The position numbers and the translations under genes are program-made. Of a stretch of 64,000 nt of DNA, positions 40,290 to 55,287 are shown one piece after another. Positions within the stretch are counted from its first letter, which is position 1. Each line of letters begins with the position of its first letter. Source of the DNA: Dermatophagoides farinae (Eukaryota > Arthropoda > Arachnida > Sarcoptiformes > Pyroglyphidae); contig NC_134679.1 of the NCBI RefSeq assembly GCF_024713945.1, positions 2,175,001-2,239,000 of the forward strand. Direction: 5' to 3'. Under the pieces are notes generated by a model. The model saw nothing but the letters and a program-made list of their open reading frames with translations. It did not search any database and was not told where the DNA came from.

Positions 40290-40318
40290 AACAACAACAA
40301 CAACAACAACAACAACAA
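40290..40318 (+). repeat. (AAC)n microsatellite
   Basis: About ten uninterrupted AAC/ACA units. Similar AAC/GTT runs recur at 41311-41331 and 58465-58492. Confidence 0.85.
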
Positions 40319-43300
40319 ATGAATAATAAAACAGGCTGTATTTTAAGTTCTGTTGATGAATATTCATCGATAATTCGTGATATATCATTCATCCAGAAAT
40401 ATTGGGCGTTGTTTATTAATTGATGAACCAGAAAGAAAAATTGATTTTTCAAAAAAAAAAAAAAAACAAAAAATGAAACAATGATAATGAAATGAATGTT
40501 TTTTTTTTCTTTTTTGATTGGAATTCTAGATCATTTTCATTTCAAATTGTGTTGAATAGAATAGATAAAAAAAAATTCAACTCAAATTCAAATCGTGATG
40601 TTTAATTCTGACGATGATTGAATCAATTAGTCAAAGTCTTCATCATCATCATCATCACCATCATAATATATCGTCGATCAATTTGATTGTTGATGATGAT
40701 GATGACAGGCATTAGAATTGGATTTTTCGATTTTTATCATCCTCATCATCATCATTGGCTGTAAATAGCATTGGCTGAACATATGTAAGTCATAGTATTA
40801 CTATAGTGGGTTTGTTGTGTAAAGCGATAAAATTCTTTCATTCATTTATTCAAACCATGATGATGAGATCTAATTTGGATAAAGTGAACAAAAATTAAGG
40901 TGAGGAAAACCAAACCAAACCAAAAAAAAAAATTGGCAATTAAATAAAAAAATAAATGATGTGTGTCTCTTTTTCACCTTATCACATATGGATAGATAAA
41001 TTTTTTTTAATCATTATTTTGCTGCCCAAAAGATTCTGTATAACAATTTTTGTTTCTCTTGTTTTAAAATTGTTACAATAATTTGTCAAAATCTACATGT
41101 GATTGTTGGTACTAGATTCTCTCAATCTATTATAATTTTTTTTTTCATTATTATTCTTCATGATAAATGTTTTTTCTTCACTTTTCACCGTCTTATCTTA
41201 CCGTAATTTATAATATTTCCTCATGATGATGATGATGATACGAATTTAAGCATCAATTTCGATAAATCAACCATATCCGACTACTTTAAGTAAAAGTGAT
41301 TTTGATTTTTTGTTGTTGTTGTTGTTGTTGTTCACGAACAAAAATCATCATCGTTAACAAATGATTAAATGATGATTTTGGAATCGTGATTAGAATCATC
41401 ATACAGACAGTCTGTGTTAACAATAATAAAAAAAAAGAAGCAATTCATCTTTGCCCTTGTTATAATTGGTGTTTTAATCATTAAAGAAGAATTGAAAAAG
41501 ATCTTATTATCATGATTGCGGTAAGGTGATTTTTTTGTGCAAAATTATCAAATAATTTTAAAATGAATAACGAGAAAAATACAATCATTAATTATTAGCT
41601 GATTAGTCATGAAAAATTAAATGTTTTGTTGGTCTGCTGATGATGATGATGATGATGATGATGTTGCCATTTGTTCTGTGGTCATTACGGGTGTAGTTTC
41701 AAAATATGATTATTGACTAGGGAAAAAAAAGGTGATGACATGTTGTGGGTTTTGTTTTTTCTGTGGTCATCGGACCTACTAGATATCATGATGATGATCG
41801 TGTTAACAATTTTTTTTTTCTTTGGTGAAATTCAACTTTCATCATCATCAATAACAAGGTTTTGATGATTGAAATTGAGCATATGGCCAGTCAAAAGAGA
41901 AAAAAAATTCTAAATTACAATTCTAATTTGTTGTTCACGTATTTCAGGTGTTCCTTTTTTTTAAATATTTTGTTTTTGTTTCTTTTACTTCTGAGTGAAC
42001 CATGAACCATGATGATGATGATGATGATAATTTTGAAGGCGGTCATCATGATCATCATCATCACTGGTTTGGTAATTGGAAAATTTCTCCCATTCTCATT
42101 TTGTTTATTTGTTTTTGTATTTTTGGACATTTGTTTGTTTGTTGTCATTGTCGTCAGAATGACGTCGGGTTTTCATTTTTTTTTTTTTTTTTTTGTTAAT
42201 TTAGTTAATTTTTTTCTGGTTCTTTTCAATTGCTAAATTTTTTGTCTTGTTGTTTCGGAATGAATATTATAAATTTGCGTAAATTTTACCGCCAACTAAT
42301 GGTCACAGATTAGCAGCCTTGATGATGATGATGATCATCATCATAATAATGTAGACAGAATTTTTCAAATGTAAAGTCGATCCGTCTCAATTACATTATT
42401 TTTTGTTGTTTCGTCTACAGGAAAAGAATAATGCAAATTAGACATGAATGGCCAAATCAAGTCGACTGTATCAAATTTAACTAATTTTTTTTGTAGTTTA
42501 AATTTCAACAAAAAAAAAATATCAACAACGAGAGAAATCATCTCTGACAATAACGACAAATGACAATTTATAAGAATAAAATTTACTACCATAAATGGAC
42601 AGGAAAAAAAAGATTGACCAACCATATTAATGTGGTGGTCATTGCCGTTGTCATCAAACAAACGAACAGAAAAAAAATGGCAAACAAAAGTATGAATTAA
42701 AATGTAATTAATTTAAATATACCAAGATTATATGATACAAATATGCTTATGAATCCTTACATCCATTCTCACACACACATAAATACACACTTAGTGAGAC
42801 ACATTTAACCATCATCATCAACATTGAGAACAGCAACAACAACAACAACAAAAAAAGACCAAAGAATCATTATCATTATCATCATCAAATGATGGCCAAC
42901 GACGACATGTCGTCGTCACCTGACCATAGACAAATTTATTATTACCCTGGCAGGAAAAAAAAGAAAAGAAAAGAATTGACTAAATGCAGTAATATGAAAG
43001 TCTGTTTTTTTTTAAATTTCAATTGTTGATTAGGTAGATAGCTATAATATAGCTATAGCAATTCGTACAAATGGGTGCTAGGCTGAACGATGATGAAATA
43101 TAATTCACGATTATGATATTTTTGTTTGGTATTCAAATTGATATTTTGTCGGTCTGGTCATCAAAATATATAGTTTGAATATGGTAAATATGTTCACAGT
43201 AGCAACCAAAAGTAAGTAGTAAACTCATTGTAATAGTTCTTGATTACATTAAATTATTGTCTTTTCTGGTGATTTTCAACATATTCTCGATACAAACACA

Positions 43301-43517
43301 CTATCAATTATTGCATTAGTCAGCTTCTGGAATGATGATGATGATGGTGATTATCATTATCATTATCATCATCATCTTGATCGTTGTCAAAGTATTACTT
43401 TTTTTGTTTGTTTGCATATTCATTTTTTTTCTGGTTCAAAAAGAACACACACAAACTGAAAATAAAAATGACTTGTAGCTGTTATTGTTACATTGTAAAA
43501 CCAAACAGGATCCACAA

Positions 43518-43546
<29 letters not shown>
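43518..43546 (+). repeat. (ATG)n microsatellite
   Basis: About nine to ten ATG units, a good example of the GAT/ATG/ATC class that is the commonest simple repeat in the window and also encodes poly-Asp and poly-His in its genes. Confidence 0.85.
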
Positions 43547-43551
<5 letters not shown>

Positions 43552-46500
43552 CTCCCTTTTCATCTTTTGCTCAAACTATTCACTATGCGTGTGTGTGTGT
43601 ATTTGAGTGTGTCCTGAACGATATACAAATACAATGATGAAATGGATGATATTTACAGCATAACGATTACACATACAGGGTATATAAAAATTTGAATAAA
43701 ACGAAAAAAAGAAAGAAAGAAATGGCAAGTTTTTAATTGAAAAAGACATAGATAAATTGTTATATTCACTTTAATGACTACCTAATGACCGTAATCATCA
43801 TCATCATCATCATCATCATCATGGTCGTCGTCATTATTATTAGCATAGAAAGTTTCATCATAAAACTTTTTTTCTTTTCTTCATATACATGGACATTTTA
43901 TTGAATAAATCTTTTTTTTTTTGGTTTATAAAGTTCATCTATTATTATTTCAATGTCTCTACTGTGTTTCTATTTTTTTTGTCATAATTTTACTCTTTTT
44001 TTTGTTGTTGGTCATCATAATGATAAAGATGCAATTTAAATAAATTCATATAATTGGTCATCATTATCATTTTCATGATTATAATGATAATGGTGATTAT
44101 GGCCATCATGATGATGATCATCATTTTGATTGTATAATGATATCAGAGCAAAAAAGAAAGCAAGAAAAAAAATCATTGCGACAATTTAATAAATTATTTG
44201 GTGATAATTGTGATAAAACATTAAACATGTTTGAACATTTTCATCAAAAAAGAGATTGATTGATTAGTTGATCAACGACGATTAAGATGATTATATTATG
44301 TTCCATTCGTTCTTTCGTAATGCTATGTCTAATATCATCAGATTTTTTTTTCATCCTTGATTCAATGGAACATTTACACACACACGATAATTTGTAGATC
44401 ATCATCATCATCATCATTATACCATTAACATATCACATTTACATATAATATAAGTGGTAACTTTATTTAATTTAACCCTTGAAAAAAAAATTTTTTTTTT
44501 TGCTCCTAAAAAACACTGATCACAAAATCATCATAAAGCGATGTATATAAAACAGTAATCATCAACCAGAATATTGTAATTTACATACAACAAAACAATT
44601 CCATAAACCAATGTCATGAACTTTGAACCTTTCTCTCTACTTTACTCATTAATTCCATTATTTAAAATATTCACATGACAATAATAAAAAAAAATCAGTC
44701 TGACCTTTTCGATTTTAATGATAATCGTAGTCATCATCATCATTTTTGCTGTTATTGTTATTGCTGTGGAAATCTCTCTTTTTTTCTCGCTATTAGCATG
44801 TTGATTATCTCTATTGGTCTTTTTTTTTAATTGTTTTGTAGCAAATTTTTTTGTTTTTTTTTCTTACCATGTTTGGGCTAAATGATAAATTAATTTTTAC
44901 ATATATCCAAAAACAAAAGAGACAGATAAAAGAAAAAAACAATAAGTAAGCATAATAAAGTTTACCTGCAGAAAATAAAAACGACACTAAATCACATTAG
45001 GTGACATTAGACAAATGTTTTTTTTTTGTTGCGAAAATAAATCTATTACCATCATCATCATCATCATCATCATAGGATTTTTATTTGAACATTTAGCAGC
45101 CGTTTTGCTAATAGTGATTGTTATTATTATTATTATGATAATTTTCTCAGTAAAAAAAAAATATAAATGAATAAAAAGTGAGAGATAGTTAATTATTGTC
45201 AAAAAAAAAAGTTGACAGATTCAAAAGGAAGATGAAGATGAAGAAAATGAAGACTGTCACAGCTATTTAGTTATTAATATTAATTTGCTTTTGATATAGC
45301 CAAAAAGCTTTTTTTTGTTGAAGCTTTTGGTAAGTCAATAGCCTCTCTTTTTTTTCACCATATAAATATATATACAAACACAAATTACTTGCAATAAGAA
45401 TAAATGGTTGTTGTTGTTGTTGTCGTTGTTGTTCATCAATTCGCGTAACGCAATATAAATCGCCTTTTATTTCCCTTCACTGTGTATGAGTATGAGTGTG
45501 TATTATCTAAAGTGCCGGAAATTTATCTAAATAAGCAACATAGACATAGAGAAAAACGATCAAACATAAATGTTTAAATCAATGTTAATATATATAAAAA
45601 GTAAGTTAGTTAGTCGAGTCGAGAAAAACAAAAAACTTTATCTTTAACTAGCTTAAACTTAATATATATCAAGAAGAAGAAAAAACAATTTGAATACACG
45701 TATCTTCAAGGCAATGTCAATTTCTAGTGTTTAGAAGATGAAATAGCATGATGATGATGATGATGATGATGATGAGAGGTTTGCATAAAAGTAATATATC
45801 TTTACTTACGTCAAATGTGTAATATGCACCCAGTGAAAATAATATTCAGTTTTTGTTTGGATGATAATAATGATGATGATGATGAAAAAATGTTAAATTA
45901 ATTAGACACTAATCTATGGTAATTATAAAAAATGATAATTATCACTTTTAGCTATTAGCTATATCATTTTTTTTTTTTTGCTTTTCTGATGTTTAATTTT
46001 TGTTTATATTCATTATAATGATGATAATGATAATGATGACGATGACGAAGACGAAAATGACAGAAAAAAACCTGTTGCAATATCAGCAGAAACAAAAAAA
46101 AAATTTGTGAATCCAAAACCTAAGGAAATTAGAATTTTTTTTTTTGGTAATGCTAAAAACAGCAATAATAAATCAAGACAAGATTTAAAATTGGATATAT
46201 TTCCACATGTGACATTGATTTCGATGACTTTATCATTTTGGTCTTTTTTTGTTTGTTTGTTTTGTGAGGGAAAGTGAATAAAAACTCAAAAAAAAAAAAA
46301 AAAAGAAATTAAAATATTAATGATTTGAACAGGTGGCAATTCTTTTTTTTTCTCTACACAAATTTTCACTACAGTATAAACATAACCGATAATTGCCACA
46401 AAAAAAACTGTTGAATGATTTGAATATGATACGGTGTCATGGTCAAGGAGCATGAAAACAAAAACATTGAATGATTTGTGATGAGATCAAAAATCATCAT

Positions 46501-49500
46501 AAACAGAATTTGGATGATTAAAGATAATCATCATCATTGTTTTTAAAACAAAATCAATGCTTTTCAATTGTTGTTTTAATTTTTTTTTCCAAGAAACAAA
46601 ATGTAAAAAAAAAGATTTAAAACTTTAAACCACGAATGAATGTGAACAAAAAGAAAAAATTCAATTCATTATTCACTGTAGATATTTTTATGTTCCATAG
46701 TTCAAGATGAAACATTCATTCATTCATTCATTTATATGAGAGTTGAAATAATGAAATAATTTATATTAGTCATCACGATTTTTTTTGTTTCCCTGCCTCG
46801 AACTATTTTTCGATTTTGTTTATTTTGTTTGTTTGTTTCGAATCTAAGAAAACTATCCGAAAAGTAAAAAAAAAAAATCTCATCCATCACAACAACAACA
46901 ACCACAATCGCCATGATCATATAAGCAGAGATCATGATCTCAATGCTGATGATGATGATGATGGCCATTTTCAAACTGTCATTCGATATAATGAATTTTA
47001 ATTGTCCAGAAACAGAAACAAAAACCAATAAATAAAGTCAAAGTTCAAATTGAATGAATGGTGGATATAAAATAGAAATTAAATTAATTGATCCATGATG
47101 AATGATTTTTTTCATGTTTGATTCATGATGATTTTTTTCGTTTGTTTGGAGAAAAAAATCATTTCACACAAAATGAACAATAATAAATTCTTGTTTTTTT
47201 CCTGGGATAAATTATGACTATTTTTTTTTTTTTTTTTTTTTGATTCATCATCATCATTTAAATGAATCAAATTTCTAGCATCATTCAAAAAGGTAATTGA
47301 CGATGCTTGATGAAGGATCATCATCATCATCATCATTCAAATCAGGTACAAAGTGTCTTGCTCATAATCGATGATGATGATGATCATCATCATCATCATT
47401 GAGTTAATGATAAAAAAAAGTGTTTGCTGAAATTTTTTTTGTGGAAATTTGAGATTTTGAATCAACAGATATCTGTAATCCAAAAGGATTTTCACCCCTA
47501 TCTTTTCAATTATATTGATCTTGTCTAGATTAATGACTAATATTCAGAAAAATTTGCACCGATTATCATCATCATCTTTATCATAGCATCAATCATATTT
47601 ATGCAATTTTTTTTTTAATTTTGTCTGAATTTTTTCTCCACATCACTCAATTGATCGCATCATCATTAATAAATATTAAAATATATATAATTTGATTATT
47701 GATTATTAATTTTTGATTACGATCTCGAAAATTGCAATGCAATGTATATTTGAAAATTGATTTCCATTTTATTTTCTCATGAGGGGAAACGAATCGGAAA
47801 AATTCATTATAATAAAAATAATTAATGAAAATAATTTTAATGGATTCTATGTCAAAAATCTAGTTCAAAATAAATTAATTGCAATTTTTTGTTTGCATCC
47901 ACAATCATCGTCATCATTATCAATGAAAATGTGTGATGGTAATGAAAGCTTGACATAATTGATTAACAAAACACCTAAAGTGGATGTGTGTGTGTGTGTG
48001 TATGTCCATAATCACTATATCCAAAATGAAAAAAACGGTGCTAAAGAGTTGATCTCGAAAGATAAATTTTTTACATTCAACTTGGTTCTATTTAAAGATA
48101 TTGAAAAAACAAAATTCTCAATTTTTTTTTTTGAATTTTTTCTTTTGGATCACAGTCATTGTTGTTTGAGTTAATTAATTGCCAAATCATGCCAAGAATG
48201 TATTGGATTATGTATGTTAATATCAAGTTCGCGTGAACTATCATCATTATCATCATCATCATCATATTAATTACAAGCTGAAAAAATGTGTGTTTCATTA
48301 TTATTATTATTAGGGTGTTTATTTGAATCATTATTCACAAACAATTAACTAGACTATTTGCCCTTCATCATCATCATCGTGATAAATATTCCAATTTATA
48401 AAAAAAATAATAATGAATAAAGTAGGAGGAGTAGAAATATAGAAATTGAAAAATGATTGAAAACCATTACAACCTATCAAAGTTTATAATATGCATTCAT
48501 ACGTATATGGTTTCTACTAATTATTTAGTTATTTAAAACATTTTCTTCAGTTCACTCATCACACATGATCTGGTCTATTGTTCAATTAAAACCAAAGAAA
48601 ACGTTAAGATTAATAATAATTATTATATTCGAAAGCTGAAAAATTCAAGGTCTTCTGATGCGAGTGAAATGAGAATTACCTAAATAATTTGACCACAATC
48701 AATGAGATCAAATCGATTTCGATAATCTTTTGGTAATAAGAATCATCATTTGTTTGATAAACATCGGATATGTATAATGAAACAAAAACACAATACAATA
48801 AACTTGATGATTATAAAGTAACACACTGGCACACACACCTAAAATCGATGATTATATTGTCCATCAAAGTGATAATAACCATATGAAAAAAAAATCTACA
48901 TACATTAATTAAAGATTCAATTCCATTGAACATCTGTACACACTTCTGGTAAACATTATTGTTGAATGGAATTGAATTACATCATCATTATGCATTTCCG
49001 GATAATGATGAATTTCGGTTGTAAAAAAAAGGGTTTCATTCATTTAATCAATGCCAATAATGTGCAACAAATTATTATATACCATATGGTAAACAATCAA
49101 CCAAATATTATGTGATTACAATCATCATCACTACTATTCAAATTAAAAAGGAAAGGAAAAAATCATCATCTTATTTCTGAATGTTTTATGAATGATGATG
49201 ATGATGATGAGAGAGATATATTTATTTCATGGCAATTTTTTTTTTGTTTTTTTCGTAGTGCAAAGGCTTATTACCATCATCATCATCGTTAGGAATTTAA
49301 TGAAGAAAAGAAAGAAAAAAAATACTTAAAACTTGTTGATAGATTTGTGCATATGTGTGCGTACAAACCACACATTTTCATTTTGTTGTTGTTGTTGTTG
49401 TTGTTTCAATGGAAGCAATTAATTACGTGCTTGATTGCTTTTTTTTCCCTCTCTCTCTTTCTCTGATCTGTTTTCTTCATTGGATGTTTTTTTTTGTTCG

Positions 49501-52500
49501 GGTTAAAATGTGTGTGTGTGTGTGTGTGCGTGGATGATCCATTGCCTTTTTTTTTTTGTTGCGCGTTTCGTTGATTGTAATTTTTTTGTTTGTTAGTTTT
49601 TTCATTTTTATTTTTAGTTTTCACAGTTGATGAAAATATTTTGCATTTGTATGTTATGGCAAATTGATATGTTTTTAATTGAATTGTTAATTAATATGAA
49701 AATATTAATTATAATTATTATTATGAATCAATGAAATGGAAAAAATATTCAAATGAATGAATGAATTTTTGGCAAATAATAAAAAAAAAACTGGATCCAA
49801 TGGCCAATCCTCCTTTTCAATTCATTTTGTTGTTTTTAGTAAAAGTGTTGTTACTAAACTCCAGGTATGACAGCCATCATCATCATCATCATCATCATCA
49901 TTATCCAAGAATGATAATTAATGGATTTAGTGAGTGGATAAACAATAACAAACAATGTTTTTTTTCTGTGAAAATTTATAGGTTCAATCAGTCAGTTTTT
50001 GTGTTTGTGTGTGTGTGTTTTTCTTTTGTCAATAACTTTTGTTCAACAGGATAGATTTAGTCAAAATTTTTTTTTTTTTTTGAAACGTGTGAAAATTGAA
50101 TTTTTTTACAGAATTTTTTTTTTTGGTCTAATCATAGCCTATATTTCACACACACACACACTTGTAATATGTCAATCAAAAAAATAATAATGTTCTCTTG
50201 TTGTTTTTATTTGTAGCCAAACTTGATGAATAATATTGCCACATATAGAAAAAAAGTTGAATGAATCAACTAACAAAAAAAAAATCTGAAAAAAGAAACT
50301 TCAATTAAATTGATGTTGATGATGATGATGATTGGTGTTAACAAGTTTCTTGTTAACTCATCACATATTTTATCGTAGTCGTTTTGGTTGTTTTTTTTTC
50401 TGCTTTGCCCAATTTTAATTTACAACATCATTTTTATCCAATTTACTAACGACACGAATACAAAAAAAAAACGGCCATAACTACCATTGATGATGATGAT
50501 GATGATGATGATAGTGATCAGTAAATCTGAAGCCACAAAATTGAACATATAATAGACGTGCGCAACGAAACAATTAAATCACGAGCAACTTGAATACTGT
50601 ATAATCATCAACATCATCATCATCATCATCATATTGCATTTTTAGGTTGATGGGCAACTCATGACAGAAATCAGGTTGAGCAAAAAAAAAATTTTTATTT
50701 TTTTTTCTCTCAAATTCTGGAACGTTACCATTGTTGATCAATTAATACGAAATAATGGCTACATTGATTGTCAGTCTTTATTACAATTATATTGTTGCTC
50801 GTTAAAAGACACACACATATCAAACAACAACAACAAAAAACTGGCTTGGCATTGTGTTGGTGTGGCACAGTTGTTGTTGTGATGTCCAATGATTATTACA
50901 ATAAAAAGAACAACAACAACAACAACAACAAAACGGACAAGATCATTGAATATGGACAACAACAATATTATAAACGATCGTGTTGATTGCTTGTTGATTT
51001 TTTTCCTCTCTATCAGCCGCACCACCACCACCACCACAACAACAACAACCACCCGAACAATAAAATATTTGATATGAAAAAAGATGATTATGGACTGTTT
51101 GTTGTATATAGAATATATGTAACAAGTAAATGAAAAACAGAAAGATTGAAATGAGGGAAAAAACGTGATTATCTACCATATCTAATATTCATATATGTAG
51201 TTGATGATGATGATCATCATCATATTAATATATTGTTATTATTATTATTATTACAAGAAACCAATTAGACAAACAAATTGCGTGTGTGTGTGTGTGTATG
51301 CATTTCATTCAGATTTTTTAATACTCGGCTTCGTCGCGCGTATGTGTATAACGTTTGTAGATTGATATATATCTCCAGAATATGGACTATATCAGCAAGT
51401 GAACAATATATGTTAAATTCAGTTTGACAAGTTGCAAAAGTTTCTTATTTTGAATACGTTAATGATTTACATCATATCATCATCATCATGATTTGTTTTT
51501 TTTTTTGTTATTTAATTGGCTATTCCAAATTAGCTCAAAAAGAATATTTCAATTTCATTTCATTTTTGATAGAATTTCAGAAAGCAATTAAAAAATTTTT
51601 TTTTTGTTCGTTCGTTCATATAATCACTCCTCTACTGACAGCTTGATTTTGATCAAGTAAAACGTGTTGAATCTGTTTATCGATGATGTTGCTCCAATTC
51701 CATGTCATGTCATCATCATCATCATCATCATTCTGACATTCATTTCAAATAAATAAATGATCAGATGATGATGATGATGATGATGATAACAATGAAGATT
51801 CTTTACTTTAAAAAATGAATAAAATAAATTTTGATTGACGTTTGTATGAAGAAAAAAATATGAATATCATATTTTAACAATAATAAACCTTCGAATTTGG
51901 ATTGTTAAGTCAACCAAACCTGAAAAAAATGAATCATCGGTTATGAATAACAATAACAACCTGTTGATTGTAACATCGGGATTAATCTTCGATTTTTTTT
52001 TGTAAACAAAAAATATTTAGTTTTTTTTTGGAAGAAGTAGCAGCACAGTTTGAAGTTAGTTCACCTATTAATTATTTTTTATGCTTCCCAAACCGGGGGG
52101 AACATTTTTTTGAGTGTTCAGTTACTCTGAATTATTGACATCAACAATTTTAAAATTAGGATCATCTTCATCATCATCATCATCATGAATTGTATTGTTT
52201 CATATGAGAATGGGATTGCCGCCTCTTTGTTTGAATCAAAATATTCATTGTGAAACAAAAAAATTATTAATCCAAAGTGAAGACAAAACCAGTTAATTGG
52301 GAATGAATGGATTTTTGTTGATCATTATTCATTATTTCGATGTATTCGGATTTCGTTTGATTTGTTCAATCATAAAATGATGATGATGATGATGATTCTG
52401 ACAAAAATAGCCATATCAAATCTTTCATTAATTCACCATTATTTTATTCATCTTATTCAAAAAAAACCGGAATTTATATATTCGAATCAAAAATCCAATG

Positions 52501-52705
52501 ACATCATACATATATAATGATGATGTTAATAAATTACATTAGTATATATATTGTGTCTGTTTATATCTGACAATGAAAAACAAAAAAAAAAAAATTCCAC
52601 AGAGTTCATTTGTATACAAAATGACCATTTAACACGCATCTAAAAATGTGAAGGGTAAAATGATGACAAAAAAAAAATTCAAAATTATAAACTCATCATC
52701 AACAA

Positions 52706-52706
<1 letters not shown>

Positions 52707-52746
<40 letters not shown>
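52707..52746 (+). repeat. (CA)n microsatellite, longest dinucleotide run in the window
   Basis: About 20 uninterrupted CA units. Confidence 0.9.
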
Positions 52747-52749
<3 letters not shown>

Positions 52750-55262
52750 GAATAAATGCCACTAATTATCATCACTTTTTTTTATTATATTCATAATAAT
52801 CAAAATCATCATCAAGCATTATTATTATTATTATTATTATTTTTATTTCCAGTGATTTTTAAACTGTTTGTCACACCATTTCATTTCCATTATCATCATA
52901 AAAAATATCTGTCTAAATGGCACAAATGTGTAGATAGTAGATATTTTTTTTTGTGTGTGGTTAACACACTCATACACACACATAATATAAAGCGAATGAT
53001 TAATGGTACAATTTTCTGAATGTCAACCCAACAAAACAAAACAAAAAATTTTATTTCAATTATAAATGAATTTAAAATCATTTCATAAACACACACACTG
53101 ACAAACGAAGGTAATGAATATTCAAATTAGTATCATGATAATGATCATCAGATTCAAATATGAATAATAATAATGAAAACAGGTGCGTTCATTTGAAAAA
53201 TTGAAATTAGAAAAAAAAACTTTTCAAGACGATAAAAAAAACATTAATTATATTACCAAGAACAATACTGATAATTATTATTAATGATCATTATCGAATA
53301 TTATTTTTTCCAACATTTACGATGAAAATGATGCTAAAATGAATGATAAAATTGTTGGTGATGAACCATTTTGAATTGTTTTTGGCAAAAAAATTATCGA
53401 TAAGATAGCTAAAAACACATAGACAGACAGATATATTGGTCATTGGTCTTCTAATAGATCCTGTTTCTTCTGGTTGCCAAACATTTGTGCATCATGGATG
53501 GCAATTCAAAGTTATTTTCATATGATTTTTTTTTTTTTTTTTTGTTTTTTGGTAGCAATATGGAATTTTTTTTTTGTTTTGTTTTTGCTGTTGGTTATTT
53601 ATGGTAATAATTAAATTAAGTAGTTTTATATCTTGGACAAATTTTGTATATACAAGAAGAAATTAATATTTGCATATTTGCAATATTGAACATGTTCCGA
53701 AATCCATTTCAAGTATCATCATCATTATCATCATCATGCATTTTATAACTCTTTTATACTTACAAATAAATAAACACACATAGACATTGAACATAAAACA
53801 AATAGCAAATCACATTATTCATTTATTCATTCATTCATTCATTTTATTCAAATGAAAATGATAATACGTCTAGTTTTTTTTCGAATATGGAATGTCGGAA
53901 TCTATTTCCTTCATAATCATCATTACTACTACTACTACTATGACTACTAAACGATACTATCACATTCATGACATGATGATGATGATGATATGTGATGTTC
54001 ACACCATAATAATAATAATCATTATTATCATTGCTGCTTATGAAGCAAATTTTATTTTGATGTGAAGCAAAAGAAAGAAAAAAAAAGAAGAGTAAAGTAA
54101 ATTTCAAATATTGGTCTATCGTTTTCTTTTTTTTTCGGTGTTGCTGTTTTTGTTTCAACCAATTGAATCATGAATGAAGAGAATGTTCAGAGAAGAATTG
54201 TTAGCAAAAAGGATTGTAAGAGAGAAAAAAAAGGGCAAATTCATAAATTTTCTTCAATAACATTTTGCTGTGTTAATTTTTTTTTTCATTTGACTTGAAA
54301 TAGATGAAATGCACACACATACGCAAACACATACACCAATACACTTAAACATGGCCATGGAATAAGCATAACATAATTTAATGATTCACATAAAAAAATT
54401 TTGTTTGCATGTGATGTGTGTGTGTGTGTGTGTGTGTTGTCTGTGAATATATTGTTTCGGAAAAAAAATCTAAATTTTTCACCAATAAAATTATTATTAT
54501 TATTGGTCCAAACCAGAAAAAAAGAGTTAATTTTCTGACTAAAGCCCGAAAAAAATTTTTTTTTTTGTTTCTGTTTATTCGTTAATCAATGAATGATATC
54601 AATTTCAAGAATCATTATGGAAACAACTGTTGAATGTTCAGATTTCTAAACCATATGGTTTTAACAGATTTTTTTTTGTTGAAATAAAGATATCGATTAT
54701 CATTATAATCGATGATAATCGAATAAAAATAAAAAAAAAGTTTTGAGAAAACAACAAGATTTTTTTTAACCCTATATGTAGAAATGAACATATGAACCTA
54801 AACGTGATGATGGACCAACGACAAAATAATGGAAACAACATACATTCACACCAGACACACACACACACACACTCATAAAGAGACATTAACCAGAGAAAAA
54901 AAAAGATGTTAAAAATCATGACGAGGGCTATGGAATGGTTAATTTATGACATCTTTTTTTCCGCTCTTTCTTTTTCTTTCTATAGAAATGAAGCGGTATT
55001 CAAATAAATAAATTCTTATTTGAAGCATTTTAAATATCATTATATATTGTGATGAAGGCATCATCAATAGGCACAACCGATGCATTTTTTTTATTTTCTA
55101 GCTCAAGCCAATCCAGACACCATATCAACATGGTTAGGCAGCACGAAACCAGCCCATATGATTATGATGATGATGATCATCATCATCATCAATGAAAATT
55201 AACAGAAAGGAAAAATACGATAAATACAACGTCAAAACAAGTTAGAAATCCATAGATCATCA

Positions 55263-55287
55263 TGTGTGTGTGTGTGTGTGTGTGTGT
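55263..55287 (+). repeat. (TG)n microsatellite
   Basis: About twelve uninterrupted TG units. Confidence 0.85.

Noticed and set aside
51320-51345. CG-rich patch (CTCGGCTTCGTCGCGCG) considered as foreign or bacterial DNA
   Set aside because: It is under 25 bp in otherwise typical AT-rich sequence with no ORF, repeat ends or duplications to support transfer.
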